From Bacillota bacterium (lineage in GTDB: Bacteria > Bacillota > Halanaerobiia > B1SED10-174): DNA of 64,000 bases. Below, one piece after another: positions 24,378-33,998 of the stretch; the first letter of the stretch is position 1, and each line of letters starts with the position of its first letter. A program made the position numbers and the translations under genes. Under the pieces are notes generated by a model. That model was not told the origin of the DNA and ran no database searches. It worked only from the letters and a program-made list of their open reading frames with translations. The stretch lies in the NCBI GenBank assembly GCA_007122335.1, contig SKTZ01000021.1, positions 19,406 to 83,405 on the forward strand, given 5' to 3'.

Positions 24378-26561
24378 ATGGATGAACAACAGATTGTAAA
24401 ACTAATCAGTCAGGAACTCGGTTTGGGACTGGAGCAGGTTCGAAGGACAGTTGAACTGCTCGATGGGGGTAATACCATCCCCTTTATTTCACGCTATCGC
24501 AAAGAAGCAACCGGAGGCCTTGATGAAGAAGTATTGCGTAAACTTGAAGAAAGACTGAATTACCTGCGCAACCTGATGCAGCGAAAAGAAGAGGTGCTCA
24601 GATTAATTGCAGAACAGGAAAAATTAACTCCTGAATTAGAGGAAAAAATAAATCTGGCAACTAAAATGCAGGAACTCGAGGATTTATACCGTCCTTTCCG
24701 ACCCAAACGAAGAACCCGGGCTACCAAAGCCAAGGAAAAAGGCCTGGAGCCCCTGGCCCAGTTGATTTTTTCTCAAAAAGAAGATCTTGCAGAACCTGAC
24801 CTGGAAGCGGAGAAATATCTTGACGAAGAAAAAGAATTGGTGGAAGTTTCCCAGGTCTGGCAGGGGGCCCGAGATATTATTGCCGAATGGGTAGCAGATG
24901 ATCCCGAAGCAAGAGCCCTGGCCAGAAAAAGCAGCTGGGAGAAAGGGATTATTAATTCCCGGGGGCAGACCCAAGAACATTCCCCCTATGAAATGTACTA
25001 TGAGTACAGGGAACCGGTAAAAAAATTGCCTCCCCACCGAGTGCTTGCTCTGAGCAGGGGAGAGAGAGAAGATTTTCTAAAGGTGAATCTGGAAGTCCCC
25101 CAGGAGGAAATTATCGAGCTTTTAGGCAGGAAGTTTATTGAAAACAATGAATTTTTCGGTCGGGAGCATATCGAAGAAGCTATAGAGGAAGGTTATAAGA
25201 GGTTAATCCAGCCTGCTGTGGAAAGAGAAATAAGGAATGATATCTGGGATAAAGCGGAAGAACACGCAATTACCATATTTGCCTCTAACCTGAAAAAACT
25301 CTTGTTGCAACCTCCTGTTAGCGGGGCAAAAATAATGGGGATTGACCCCGCTTTTCGGACCGGCTCCAAAGTGGTGGTTGTGGATGAAACGGGTCGGGTT
25401 TTAACAACAGAGACAATTTTCCCCCATGCTCCCCAGAATAAATGGGAACTGGGGTTACGGGTCCTGGTTGACCTCGTTGAAACCCATGATGTTGATATTA
25501 TTGCGATTGGTAATGGGACAGCCTGCCGGGAAACTGAAAAGCTGGCTGTTGAGGTAATCGAGGAAAGCAAAAATGAACTGAAATATATCGTGGTTGATGA
25601 AGCAGGAGCAAGTGTTTACTCGGCTTCGCCTCTGGCGAAAAAAGAACTCCCAGGAATGGATGTTTCCATGCGGGGAGCGGTATCCATTGCCCGGCGGCTT
25701 CAGGATCCCCTGGCCGAACTGGTAAAAATAGACCCCAAGTCCCTGGGTGTGGGGATGTACCAGCATGATGTAACGGGTTCCAAGTTGAAGGAAAAACTGG
25801 AGCAGGTAGTTGAATCCTGTGTAAACCACGTAGGAGTAGACCTGAATACTGCTTCTCCAGCCCTATTGCGCTATGTGTCCGGAATGAACAGCAGGGTTGC
25901 AGGTGCTGTGGTAAAGGCCCGGGAGGAAGATGGAATTTTTCAGGCCAGGGAGGATCTACTGGATGTTAAAGGCTTTGGAGACAAAACTTTTCAGCAGGCC
26001 GCCGGTTTTCTCCGAATTTATAGTCACCGGGATCCTTTGGCCAGGACCCCAATCCATCCAGAATCCTACTCTGTAGCTGAAAAATTACTAAATAAAATTG
26101 GCTTCAGTTCTGAAGACCTTGAAGATAAAGAAAAAGTTACTCAATTAAGGACAGAATTAAAAGATATTAATCCTTCAACCCTGGTTGAAGAGTTAAACAC
26201 CGGCCTGCCAACTCTGCGGGATATAATTGATTCACTCTCCCGTCCGGGGCGGGACCCCCGGGAAGATTTACCAAAACCAATTTTCCGGACCAATGTTTTA
26301 TCTATTGAAGATCTGGAGGAAGGCATGATTTTGAAAGGAACTGTCCGGAATGTGATTGACTTTGGTGCTTTTGTTGACATTGGAGTTAAAGAGGATGGGC
26401 TCGTTCATATTTCGGAAATGAGTGAACGTTTTGTCCGGGACCCAATGGAACTAGTTTCGGTGGGCGATGTGGTTGAGGTTATGGTAAAAGGAGTTGACCT
26501 GGAAAGAAAAAGAATTGGACTGACCATGGTTCTTCCCAAGGGAAAAAATAGAAAGGGGTGA
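24378..26561 (+). CDS. tex: Tex-family RNA-binding protein
   Basis: Tex is a conserved nucleic-acid-binding protein linked to transcription; its exact task is unsettled. The 727 residues have the N-terminal helical region (VRRTVELLDGGNTIPFISRYRKEATGGLDE), a YqgF-like RNase H fold (GIDPAFRTGSKVVVVDE), helix-hairpin-helix motifs (LDVKGFGDKTFQQAAGFLRI) and a C-terminal S1 domain (GMILKGTVRNVIDFGAFVDI). The track start (24330) is too early; GGAGGAGG precedes ATG 24378. Length is normal. Confidence 0.96.
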   Translation: MDEQQIVKLISQELGLGLEQVRRTVELLDGGNTIPFISRYRKEATGGLDEEVLRKLEERLNYLRNLMQRKEEVLRLIAEQEKLTPELEEKINLATKMQELEDLYRPFRPKRRTRATKAKEKGLEPLAQLIFSQKEDLAEPDLEAEKYLDEEKELVEVSQVWQGARDIIAEWVADDPEARALARKSSWEKGIINSRGQTQEHSPYEMYYEYREPVKKLPPHRVLALSRGEREDFLKVNLEVPQEEIIELLGRKFIENNEFFGREHIEEAIEEGYKRLIQPAVEREIRNDIWDKAEEHAITIFASNLKKLLLQPPVSGAKIMGIDPAFRTGSKVVVVDETGRVLTTETIFPHAPQNKWELGLRVLVDLVETHDVDIIAIGNGTACRETEKLAVEVIEESKNELKYIVVDEAGASVYSASPLAKKELPGMDVSMRGAVSIARRLQDPLAELVKIDPKSLGVGMYQHDVTGSKLKEKLEQVVESCVNHVGVDLNTASPALLRYVSGMNSRVAGAVVKAREEDGIFQAREDLLDVKGFGDKTFQQAAGFLRIYSHRDPLARTPIHPESYSVAEKLLNKIGFSSEDLEDKEKVTQLRTELKDINPSTLVEELNTGLPTLRDIIDSLSRPGRDPREDLPKPIFRTNVLSIEDLEEGMILKGTVRNVIDFGAFVDIGVKEDGLVHISEMSERFVRDPMELVSVGDVVEVMVKGVDLERKRIGLTMVLPKGKNRKG

Positions 26562-26567
26562 AACAGG

Positions 26568-28262
26568 TTGTTTAATATTCGGATAGGTGGACAGGCAGGA
26601 CAGGGAATGAATACCATTGGAAGTTTGCTTGCAAAAGCCCTATTGCGAATGGGGTTCCATGTTTTTACCTGCAAGGATTACATGTCCAGGATAAGAGGAG
26701 GGCATAATTTTTCTGACATTCGTTTTGGACCCGAACCCCTGCAGGGGGGGGCGGAAAAAGTAGATATTCTTCTCGCTTTAAATGAAGAAACCTGGGAACT
26801 GCACAAAAACACCCTGGGGGAAACGGGGATGCTGGTGTATGACGAAGAGGATTTTACTCCTAAGGGAGAGGAAGGCAAAAGAAAAGGTCTACCCCTGAGT
26901 AAAAAAGCAGAAGAAATTGGAGACAAACGGATAGCAGGGGTCATTGCCCTTGGTTTCATCCACAGTGTTCTTGGTTTGTCTCCGGATGCTCTGGAGAATA
27001 TCCTGGCAGAAAAATTCTCGGGAGAAATTTTGCAAAAAAATATTAAAGCTCTCCAGTGGGGGCATGAGCAGGGTGAGGAAACATTTTCTGTTAAGCCAGC
27101 CAAAGGTTTAAAGGGGACCAAGTTGATCAACGGAAATAATGCTATTGGCATGGGGGCACTGGTTGCGGGAGTCCAATTTTATGCCGCCTACCCCATGACT
27201 CCTTCAACTGGTGTTTTGAATTTTTTGGCTCAACAGGGTGAACGTTTTAATATCCTTGTGGAACAGGCTGAAGATGAAATTGCAGCAATAAATATGGCTT
27301 TAGGTGCTTCTTTCGGGGGAGTTCGAGCTATGACTGGAACTTCCGGTGGCGGTTTTTCCCTGATGGTTGAAGGCCTGGGGCTAGCAGGAATTACGGAAAC
27401 TCCCCTGGTAATACTTAATGCTCAACGGCCTGGCCCTGCTACAGGTTTACCAACGAGAACTGAACAGGGAGACCTGGAATTTGTAATCCATGCTTCCCAG
27501 GGAGAATTCCCCCGGATTGTCCTTGCTCCACGAGATGCTGAAAACGCTTTTTATAAAACGGTTAGGGCTTTTAACCTTGCCGATAAATACCAGGTCCCCG
27601 TTATTATTTTAAGTGACCAGTTTTTAGGAGACTCTGAACAAACTGTCGCTGAATTTGATCCAGAAGCGGTTCAGATAAACCGGGGCAAGCTGGTAAAAGA
27701 TTACCAGGAAGACACCCCCTACTTACGTTACAGGTTTACCGAAGATGGCGTTTCTCCCCGGCTGATTCCCGGAGAAAAAGGGCAGGTTGTTCTCGCGGAT
27801 AGTGATGAACATAATGAAGCTGGGAATATTATAGAAGATGCCCAAACCCGGGCCAAAATGGTGGAGAAGAGAATGAAACGCATGGAAAAAATAAAGGAAG
27901 AAATGGAGCCCCCTCTTTACAATGGGCCGGATCATGACCAGGCCGATTATATCCTGGTTAGTTGGGGTTCCAATTATGGTCCCGTAGAAGAAGCAAGGTT
28001 GGCTCTGAATGATGATGGAATGAAGATTGGACACTATTCTTTTTCCGATATCTGGCCTCTTCCTGAAGGAAAGTGGAGAGAAGTTCTGAAGGGAAAAAGC
28101 TTGATTTTAGTTGAGAATAATTATTCCAGTCAACTGGGCTCACTGCTGCAAAAGGAAGGTCTGGGAAAACCAGAAATCTTCATCGGAAAGTATGACGGCC
28201 GGCCCTTTAGTGGCGATGAATTAAAACGCCGGATTAAGAAGGAGGTGGCAAGCAGTGGTTGA
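26568..28262 (+). CDS. 2-oxoacid:ferredoxin oxidoreductase, fused gamma-alpha subunit
   Basis: Part of a CoA-dependent enzyme that decarboxylates a 2-oxoacid (2-oxoglutarate or similar) and reduces ferredoxin. In this 564-residue protein residues 1-180 form the gamma domain (RIGGQAGQGMNTIGSLLAKALLR) and the rest the alpha subunit with pyrimidine-binding regions (YPMTPSTGVLNFLAQQ, VEQAEDEIAAINMALGASFGGVRAMTGTSGGG). The TTG start follows AAAGGGG. The beta subunit overlaps by 8 nt. No separate ferredoxin subunit is present. Substrate is unresolved: KorAB type is my best guess. Confidence 0.9.
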   Translation: MFNIRIGGQAGQGMNTIGSLLAKALLRMGFHVFTCKDYMSRIRGGHNFSDIRFGPEPLQGGAEKVDILLALNEETWELHKNTLGETGMLVYDEEDFTPKGEEGKRKGLPLSKKAEEIGDKRIAGVIALGFIHSVLGLSPDALENILAEKFSGEILQKNIKALQWGHEQGEETFSVKPAKGLKGTKLINGNNAIGMGALVAGVQFYAAYPMTPSTGVLNFLAQQGERFNILVEQAEDEIAAINMALGASFGGVRAMTGTSGGGFSLMVEGLGLAGITETPLVILNAQRPGPATGLPTRTEQGDLEFVIHASQGEFPRIVLAPRDAENAFYKTVRAFNLADKYQVPVIILSDQFLGDSEQTVAEFDPEAVQINRGKLVKDYQEDTPYLRYRFTEDGVSPRLIPGEKGQVVLADSDEHNEAGNIIEDAQTRAKMVEKRMKRMEKIKEEMEPPLYNGPDHDQADYILVSWGSNYGPVEEARLALNDDGMKIGHYSFSDIWPLPEGKWREVLKGKSLILVENNYSSQLGSLLQKEGLGKPEIFIGKYDGRPFSGDELKRRIKKEVASSG

Positions 28263-29109
28263 TAAAAAAGCATATCAGAATAAAGAGGAAATCGCCTGGT
28301 GTCCAGGGTGTGGAAACTTTGCAATCAGAATGACCTTGCAAGAAGCGCTTGCAGATCTAAATCTTGAACCCCACCAGGTTTTGATAGCCAGTGGAATTGG
28401 CCAGGCAGCCAAAATCCCTCACTATCTGAAAATTAATGGATTTAATGGGTTGCATGGAAGAGCGATACCGGTGGGAACTGCTTTAGCTGCAACCAGGAAA
28501 GATTTAAAAATTATTGTTGAATCTGGAGACGGGGATATTTATGGCGAGGGAGGCAACCACTTTTTACATGCTTTTCGGCGCAACCCCAACATGGCTTTAT
28601 TTGTTCACAACAACCAGGTTTATGGATTGACCAAAGGCCAGGCTTCCCCAACTTCGGAAATGGGAATGAAAACAGGTGTTCAGGTTAAAGGAGTTACAAA
28701 TCTGCCCCTCAATCCACTGCTGTTAGCTTTGGCAGGTGGTGCAACCTTCGTGGCCCGATCCTTCGCCGGGGACAGAAAACATTTAAAGTCAATGATGCAA
28801 CAGGCGATTCAGCACAGGGGTCTTGCTTTTTTGGATATTCTTCAACCGTGCGTAACCTTCAACAAGATCAACACCTTTCAGTGGTACAAGGAAAGAGTAT
28901 ATAATTTGGAAGAGGACCACAACCCCGAAAGCTGGGAAAAAGCCCTGGAAAAAGCCCGGGAATGGGGAGAAAAAATCCCAACAGGAATTTTCTATCGGAA
29001 GGAAAGGCGGATTTTTGCAGAAGAATTTCCCCAGCTTTCCCGGGAAGAAATTTACGATCCCCGGGAAAGGGTTTACTGCTGGCCAGAACTGCTTGAGAAT
29101 TTTAAGTAA
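28255..29109 (+). CDS. 2-oxoacid:ferredoxin oxidoreductase, beta subunit
   Basis: A 284-residue thiamine diphosphate-binding subunit. WCPGCGNFAIR near the N-terminus provides two of the cysteines that ligate a 4Fe-4S cluster, with a further Cys in QPCVTFN. The TPP-binding motif is ESGDGDIYGEGGNHFLHAFRRNPN. It starts at GTG 28255, overlapping the alpha gene by 8 nt, with GGAGGTGG upstream. Together with the alpha gene it forms a complete two-subunit enzyme. Confidence 0.93.
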   Translation: MVDKKAYQNKEEIAWCPGCGNFAIRMTLQEALADLNLEPHQVLIASGIGQAAKIPHYLKINGFNGLHGRAIPVGTALAATRKDLKIIVESGDGDIYGEGGNHFLHAFRRNPNMALFVHNNQVYGLTKGQASPTSEMGMKTGVQVKGVTNLPLNPLLLALAGGATFVARSFAGDRKHLKSMMQQAIQHRGLAFLDILQPCVTFNKINTFQWYKERVYNLEEDHNPESWEKALEKAREWGEKIPTGIFYRKERRIFAEEFPQLSREEIYDPRERVYCWPELLENFK

Positions 29110-29116
29110 AAAGAAG

Positions 29117-29143
29117 ATGACCCCGGAAAAAAGCCGGGGTCAT
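29117..29143 (+). terminator. hairpin after the oxidoreductase operon
   Basis: ATGACCCCGG and CCGGGGTCAT form a perfect 10-bp stem around a 7-nt A-rich loop. No T-run follows, so termination would be inefficient; it may protect the mRNA 3' end instead. Confidence 0.6.
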
Positions 29144-29161
29144 CAAACAAAAAAGGCCAAA

Positions 29162-29209
29162 CTCCGGAGGTTGGGAGGAGGGAAATCCAACCGGGGGACA
29201 GCACCGGAG
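29162..29209 (+). other. nested two-stem structured element of unknown role
   Basis: CTCCGG (29162-29167) can pair with CCGGAG (29204-29209), enclosing a second stem GGTTGG (29169-29174)/CCAACC (29187-29192) and a GGGGGACAGCA single strand. No ORF crosses it. It could be a small structured RNA or a 3'-end element of the oxidoreductase mRNA. Confidence 0.35.
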
Positions 29210-29259
29210 GGCTTTAGGGAGTTATCTTTTTAACATTATAAAGGAAAGAACTATATCTG

Positions 29260-29291
29260 TCAAGGGAAAACAAAGGAATTTTCCCTGTTGA
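29260..29291. repeat. inverted repeat upstream of the acylphosphatase gene
   Basis: TCAAGGGAAAA and TTTTCCCTgTTGA can pair over 11 bp with a one-base bulge around an 8-nt loop. It may be an operator or a weak terminator; no T-run follows. Confidence 0.4.
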
Positions 29292-29335
29292 TGGAAAAAT
29301 TAATAAGGGTATATAAAGAAAAAGGAGGGGCGATA

Positions 29336-29620
29336 ATGGCAGATGTAGCCCTGCAGGCAAGAATACAGGGCCGGGTTCAGGGGGTAGGTTTTCGGCACTT
29401 TGTACTGGAAAAAGCACAGAGATTGGACCTGGTTGGGTACGTCCAGAACCTTGCTGATGGAGATGTGGCGGTTTTTGCTGAAGGAGATGAGGAAGATCTA
29501 AAAAAACTGGAAAAGTTTTTGAATAGGGGCCCCTTTATGGCCCGAGTAACTCAGGTAAAAACCGAATGGAAAGAAGCCGAAGGCAATTTTTCTACCTTCG
29601 AAGTTAAATTTAAAACCTGA
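29336..29620 (+). CDS. acyP: acylphosphatase
   Basis: A 94-residue enzyme that hydrolyses acyl phosphates such as acetyl phosphate. It has the family signature RIQGRVQGVGFRHFVLEKA, where the Arg binds the phosphate, and GYVQNLADGDVAVFAEG, where the Asn positions the water. The track start at 29288 has no ribosome binding site; AAAGGAGGGG precedes ATG 29336, which gives the normal family length. Its neighbours do not show a link to a specific pathway. Confidence 0.95.
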   Translation: MADVALQARIQGRVQGVGFRHFVLEKAQRLDLVGYVQNLADGDVAVFAEGDEEDLKKLEKFLNRGPFMARVTQVKTEWKEAEGNFSTFEVKFKT

Positions 29621-29638
29621 TAAAAGGAAAGGATTGCC

Positions 29639-30940
29639 ATGGATAAGGTTAGTGGCCTATCCGGTTTAGGAAATAAAAGTGATTTTAAAGCCCAGTTTTT
29701 CTGGTCCGAGCTATTAAAGAAACTTGGATTGCAGGAAAAAAAGCTTTTTGATTTATCCCCCCGGTATTTAAAGGAAGAATTGCAGAAAAGAAATTTAGCA
29801 AATTATTCTCCCCGACTAAGAACGAGAATTGAAGTTTTGCTTTTAATTTTGGACCTTTATACTGAAGAGACTAATCCCCAGAAAAACAACATAAAGGGGA
29901 ATAGCCTTCTTGCCACAGAATTATTATTTCAGGGGGCTCAATTGGCCAGAGAAAAGGGGAATATTTCCCTGGCAAAAAAAATCAATTTTTTTCTGCATGG
30001 AGAAGATTTAAAAAAAGAGTGGGAAAAATGCATAAGGCAGTTTGCCCATCTTCTGAGAAAGGAAATTAGCAATAGGGCGGAGCAAAAAATCCTGATTAAT
30101 CAACTTGACCAAAAGGGGTTTAAGGGTTTGCACCAGTACCTGAAAACATCGGAATTACCAAGGTTAAATAGGGTTTCTGCAACAAGATTTCTGGCCCTGC
30201 AATATCTGTTGGAATATATATTGGAAAATGAAGCCCCTGATGGAAAAATAATTACTGCAAAGCACCAAAGAAACCTTGAATTAGACCTCCCTGAAATATA
30301 TAATAAAATGCTTTTAACTGTGAACCGGGAGCGCTTGAACCTTCTCTTGCCTATAGTTGAGGAACTAAGCCTTTGGAGCGGACAGGAACTGGGCCAGGTT
30401 GCCAGGGAAGAAAGCTCAAGATTGGCAAATGACCAGAGATTTTCAACTGGCTTGATTGCTTTTATTCTGGGCAGGTTGAATAAACTGTTATTTATGGAAG
30501 AAAACCCGACCACCTTTAATCAACACGATTTAAGTCAACAGGAAAAAATGGCAGTTGCAATTTTATTGCGGGATAACTATCCTGCAATTTACAGGTATTA
30601 CCGCCAGCTGGGACTTCCAGCCTTACCCCTCGAAGAAGAAATAGGGCCCCAATTTGGCCCCTGTTTTGTGGCGGGAGCGGTATTTACAAAAAAAGAAGAA
30701 GAAAAATACATTGCAATCCTAAAGTTCTGGCGAGATAATTACCTTAAGGGCCATTGGCCGGGCAGGCTATTTATTATTTTATATTACAGATCCGGACCTT
30801 TTCTGGCCAAGGTACTCGCGGAGTTTCCTTTTTTAAAAGAACCCGTTCGCAGGTTTCTGAGAATTATAACCCAGGGGCTTCTTTTTAAATTTTCAAATAA
30901 TTACAAAACAGTGAAGGAGGATGAAAATGTTAGTTTTTAA
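29639..30940 (+). CDS. unknown protein with C-terminal CFI-box-like domain
   Basis: A 433-residue protein. Residues 1-330 are mostly helical and unlike anything I recognise. The last 75 residues, CFVAGAVFTKKEEEKYIAIL then KFWRDNYLKGHWPGRLFIILYYRSGPFLAKVL, match the layout of the CFI-box C-terminal domain (CFIATAAYG, then FRD, GR.F, YY..SP..A, a final hydrophobic stretch), a domain of unknown function. The AYG part is altered here to AVF. No signal peptide. It overlaps the amidohydrolase gene by 14 nt, implying co-expression. Confidence 0.6.
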   Translation: MDKVSGLSGLGNKSDFKAQFFWSELLKKLGLQEKKLFDLSPRYLKEELQKRNLANYSPRLRTRIEVLLLILDLYTEETNPQKNNIKGNSLLATELLFQGAQLAREKGNISLAKKINFFLHGEDLKKEWEKCIRQFAHLLRKEISNRAEQKILINQLDQKGFKGLHQYLKTSELPRLNRVSATRFLALQYLLEYILENEAPDGKIITAKHQRNLELDLPEIYNKMLLTVNRERLNLLLPIVEELSLWSGQELGQVAREESSRLANDQRFSTGLIAFILGRLNKLLFMEENPTTFNQHDLSQQEKMAVAILLRDNYPAIYRYYRQLGLPALPLEEEIGPQFGPCFVAGAVFTKKEEEKYIAILKFWRDNYLKGHWPGRLFIILYYRSGPFLAKVLAEFPFLKEPVRRFLRIITQGLLFKFSNNYKTVKEDENVSF

Positions 30941-32090
30941 GAATGCCAAAATAATGACCGGAAAAGGGGATACAATTGAATCAGGCCTTTTGCTGGTCAA
31001 GGATGGGAAAATAGTTGATGTTGTAAAGGAAGGAGACATCCCCCAGGGAGCAGAGGTCATCGACCTTGAAGGGAAAATAATAACTCCCGGGTTTATTGAT
31101 GCCCATTCCCACGTTGGTATAGGTGAAGTGGGGGTAGGCTGGGAAGGCCAGGATTACAATGAAATTTCGGATCCGGTTACCCCGCACCTCAGGGCTATAG
31201 ACGGAATCCTTCCCGAAGATGGAGGGTTTAAGAGTGCCCGGTCGGGAGGGGTTACAACAATTATGACTGGTCCCGGAAGCGCCAATGTAATCGGGGGAGA
31301 AACAGTTGTAATCAGAACTGCTGGAAAAACAATTGAGGAAATGATAGTCCGCAACCCCGCGGGGATGAAAGCTGCGCTGGGGGAAAATCCAAAAAGGGTT
31401 TACGGGGTAATGGGCCCCAAAAAATCACCTATTACCCGGATGGCTTCAGCTGCACTGCTCAGAGAAACCCTTGTTAAAGCGGAAAATTATAAGGCCAAAC
31501 TGGAGAAAGGCGAAAAAGATCCGGAAAAGATGCCGGAAAGAGATTTGAAAATGGAGGCCATGCTCAGGGTCCTCAACCGGGAAATGCCCCTTCGCTTGCA
31601 CGCCCACCGGGCTGACGATATTATGACAGGAATCCGGGTTGCCCGGGAATTTAATATTGACCTGACTATAGAGCATTGTACCGAGGGACATAAAATTGCT
31701 CCTGAAATTGCTGAAAGTGGATTTCCAGCAATAGTTGGTCCTTCCTTAGGACCCGCAACAAAGCTAGAGACGAAAGACATCACCTGGGAAACTCCCAAGG
31801 TTCTCCATGAGGCGGGAGTAAAGGTAGCCATCATGACTGATCACCCGGTGGTTCCTATAGAGTACCTGGGCCTTTGTGCAAGCCTGGCCATGAAGGCAGG
31901 GCTTCCCGAAGAAGAAGCCCTAAAAGCTATAACCCTTAATGCTGCCGAAATACTCGGCATTGCTGACCGGGTAGGCAGCCTGGAAAAGGGGAAAGAGGCA
32001 GATTTTGTGATCTGGGATAAGCATCCTTTTGATGTGCACAGTCGAGCTCTAAAAGTTTACATACGGGGCGAGCTGGTTCAGGATGAGTAG
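30927..32090 (+). CDS. metal-dependent amidohydrolase
   Basis: A 387-residue amidohydrolase-superfamily enzyme related to imidazolonepropionase-like proteins (COG1228 type). Metal ligands: HSH in GFIDAHSHVGIGEVG, His residues in RLHAHRADDI and LTIEHCTEGHK, and Asp in VAIMTDHPVVP. The C-terminal LNAAEILGIADRVGSLEKGKEADFVIWD rebuilds the small beta domain typical of the family. The substrate is unknown. The second ATG (30927) is properly spaced from AAGGAGG, the first (30921) is not. It overlaps the next gene by 8 nt. Confidence 0.88.
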   Translation: MLVFKNAKIMTGKGDTIESGLLLVKDGKIVDVVKEGDIPQGAEVIDLEGKIITPGFIDAHSHVGIGEVGVGWEGQDYNEISDPVTPHLRAIDGILPEDGGFKSARSGGVTTIMTGPGSANVIGGETVVIRTAGKTIEEMIVRNPAGMKAALGENPKRVYGVMGPKKSPITRMASAALLRETLVKAENYKAKLEKGEKDPEKMPERDLKMEAMLRVLNREMPLRLHAHRADDIMTGIRVAREFNIDLTIEHCTEGHKIAPEIAESGFPAIVGPSLGPATKLETKDITWETPKVLHEAGVKVAIMTDHPVVPIEYLGLCASLAMKAGLPEEEALKAITLNAAEILGIADRVGSLEKGKEADFVIWDKHPFDVHSRALKVYIRGELVQDE

Positions 32091-32427
32091 GCTGGAAGAG
32101 TTTAAAAAGTTTCGCGAAGAAATCAACCAGGAAATTGAAAAAATAGATAACCAGACCATTAAAAGGTTTTTCGCTCTTGATAACCAGGTTTATAAAGAAG
32201 GGGCCCTTCCAGAAAAAACAAAAGAACTGCTGGGCCTGGTAGCTTCAATGGTTTTAAGGTGTGATGACTGTATCACCTATCACCTGTGGCAGGCTCAAAA
32301 AGTTGGGGCCAGTAAGAAGGAAGTTGAGGAAACCATGGCAGTTGCACTGGTGGTAGGAGGCTCGATTGTAATTCCCCATATGAGGCGAGCGGTTGAGCTG
32401 ATCAAGGAAATGGACTGGAAGGAATGA
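32083..32427 (+). CDS. carboxymuconolactone decarboxylase (AhpD-like) family protein
   Basis: A 114-residue protein with the CMD-family core KTKELLGLVASMVLRCDDCITYHLWQAQKVGASKKEVEETMAVA. CDDCITYH supplies the CxxC..H set used by AhpD-like thiol peroxidases and related disulfide proteins, so a redox role is more likely than lactone decarboxylation. It overlaps the amidohydrolase gene in an ATGAGTAG arrangement and should be co-translated. Its stop lies inside the following terminator stem. Confidence 0.88.
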   Translation: MSRLEEFKKFREEINQEIEKIDNQTIKRFFALDNQVYKEGALPEKTKELLGLVASMVLRCDDCITYHLWQAQKVGASKKEVEETMAVALVVGGSIVIPHMRRAVELIKEMDWKE

Positions 32428-32457
32428 TCCCCTGCGGGGGGTCATTCCATTTTTTTA
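32421..32457 (+). terminator. intrinsic terminator overlapping the CMD-gene stop
   Basis: GGAATGATCCCC and GGGGGGTCATTCC pair around TGC, followed by ATTTTTTT. It ends the operon that begins at the acylphosphatase gene. Confidence 0.9.
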
Positions 32458-32609
32458 GGTTTTTTTGGAGTGATATTATTCAAATCAATAAAAAATCAGG
32501 TGTTTAATGAAGGGTTAATTAAAATATTGAAGGAATAATAACGACTTTGGGGAATAGTAGTTTAAAATGGTGAAAATTTTTCTGGAGAATTTACGGGAGG
32601 GAGATTCAA

Positions 32610-33998
32610 ATGGATTACTTTAGAAGAACCAGGGTAAAAGAAATTATCAGTGGTCAAAAAGCCGACCAAAAGGTAATTATTTTAGGATGGGCAAGGACAA
32701 AAAGGCTGTCAAAAAATGTAGGTTTTATTGAAATAAATGACGGAAGCTCCCTGCATAATGCCCAGCTCGTTTTTTCTCCTCCCGGAGATTTTCCCGAGCT
32801 TGAGAGGATAATAACCGGGACTAGTTTGCGTGTTGTGGGCAAGGTGGTTAAGGTTGAGGGCAGAGAGCAGGCCTATGAAGTTCATGCGGAAGAGCTGGAA
32901 ATTGTGGGAGAATGCTCTCAGGATTACCCCCTGCAGAAAAAAAGGCATACTTTTGAATTTTTGCGGGAAATTGCCCACCTCAGACCCCGGACCAATACCT
33001 TTGGGGTTATTAATCGGTTTAGAAGCAAACTATCTCATTGTATTCATGAATATTACCAGCAAAGAGGTTTTTATTACATCCATACCCCGATTATTACTAC
33101 CAGTGACTGTGAAGGAGCGGGAGACCTTTTTCAGGTAACCACTCTTCCCTTAAAGGAACTTGCTGAGAAGAAAACCGAACTGGATATGGATAAAGATTTT
33201 TTTGCGGAGAAGGCCTATCTGACTGTAAGTGGTCAACTTGAAGGAGAGTTAATGTGCACCGCCCTGGGTGATATTTATACCTTTGGTCCTACCTTTAGGG
33301 CAGAAAAATCCTATACTTCACGCCATCTTTCGGAGTTCTGGATGATGGAACCAGAAATGGCTTTTTGCGATCTGGATGAAATGATAATTTTAATCGAGGA
33401 TTTCTTAAAACACCTTATTTCCTATAGTATTGAGCAGTGCGAGGAAGAGATGGCCTTTTTTAACCAGTGGATTGATAAAGGTAGGCAAAAGGTTTTGCAA
33501 TCTATTGTAGAATCTGATTTTGCCAAGATTACTTATACTGAAGCCGTTGATATTCTAAAAAAATCCAAACGGAATTTTGAATTTCCTGTTGGATGGGGCC
33601 TTGATTTACAGTCAGAACATGAACGTTTTCTCTCGGAGGAATATTTTAAAAAGCCAGTCTTTGTAACTGATTATCCTAGAGATATAAAGGCTTTTTATAT
33701 GCGGGTTAATGAAGATGAGAAAACGGTTCGTGCAGTTGATGTCCTGGTTCCCCTTGTAGGAGAAATTGTCGGTGGAAGCCAGCGGGAAGAGAGGTACGAT
33801 TATTTAAGAAAGAATATGGTCCAGCAGGGCATGGATATTGAGGAGTACCAGTGGTTTTTGGATATCAGAAAATATGGTACTGTACCGCATTCAGGTTTTG
33901 GACTGGGATTTGAAAGGATGCTAATGTACCTATCTGGAATGACTAACATCCGGGATGTGATGCCTTTTCCCCGATTTCCTCGTTCTGCAAAATTTTAA
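32610..33998 (+). CDS. asnS: asparaginyl-tRNA synthetase
   Basis: A class IIb synthetase that charges tRNA-Asn. The 462 residues have an N-terminal OB-fold anticodon-binding domain ([26 protein letters not shown]) and the catalytic core: motif 1 around [26 protein letters not shown], motif 2 [23 protein letters not shown], motif 3 [27 protein letters not shown]. Aspartyl enzymes are longer and differ in this region, so AsnRS is preferred. The start ATG follows GGGAGGGAG. No T-box leader was found upstream. Confidence 0.95.
   Translation: MDYFRRTRVKEIISGQKADQKVIILGWARTKRLSKNVGFIEINDGSSLHNAQLVFSPPGDFPELERIITGTSLRVVGKVVKVEGREQAYEVHAEELEIVGECSQDYPLQKKRHTFEFLREIAHLRPRTNTFGVINRFRSKLSHCIHEYYQQRGFYYIHTPIITTSDCEGAGDLFQVTTLPLKELAEKKTELDMDKDFFAEKAYLTVSGQLEGELMCTALGDIYTFGPTFRAEKSYTSRHLSEFWMMEPEMAFCDLDEMIILIEDFLKHLISYSIEQCEEEMAFFNQWIDKGRQKVLQSIVESDFAKITYTEAVDILKKSKRNFEFPVGWGLDLQSEHERFLSEEYFKKPVFVTDYPRDIKAFYMRVNEDEKTVRAVDVLVPLVGEIVGGSQREERYDYLRKNMVQQGMDIEEYQWFLDIRKYGTVPHSGFGLGFERMLMYLSGMTNIRDVMPFPRFPRSAKF

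Noticed and set aside
26678-27151. 157-residue minus-strand ORF
   Set aside because: Lies within the gamma-alpha oxidoreductase gene; no recognisable motif.
32458-32609. T-box leader before asnS
   Set aside because: No T-box sequence (GGGTGGNACCGCG-like) or specifier-loop pattern is visible.
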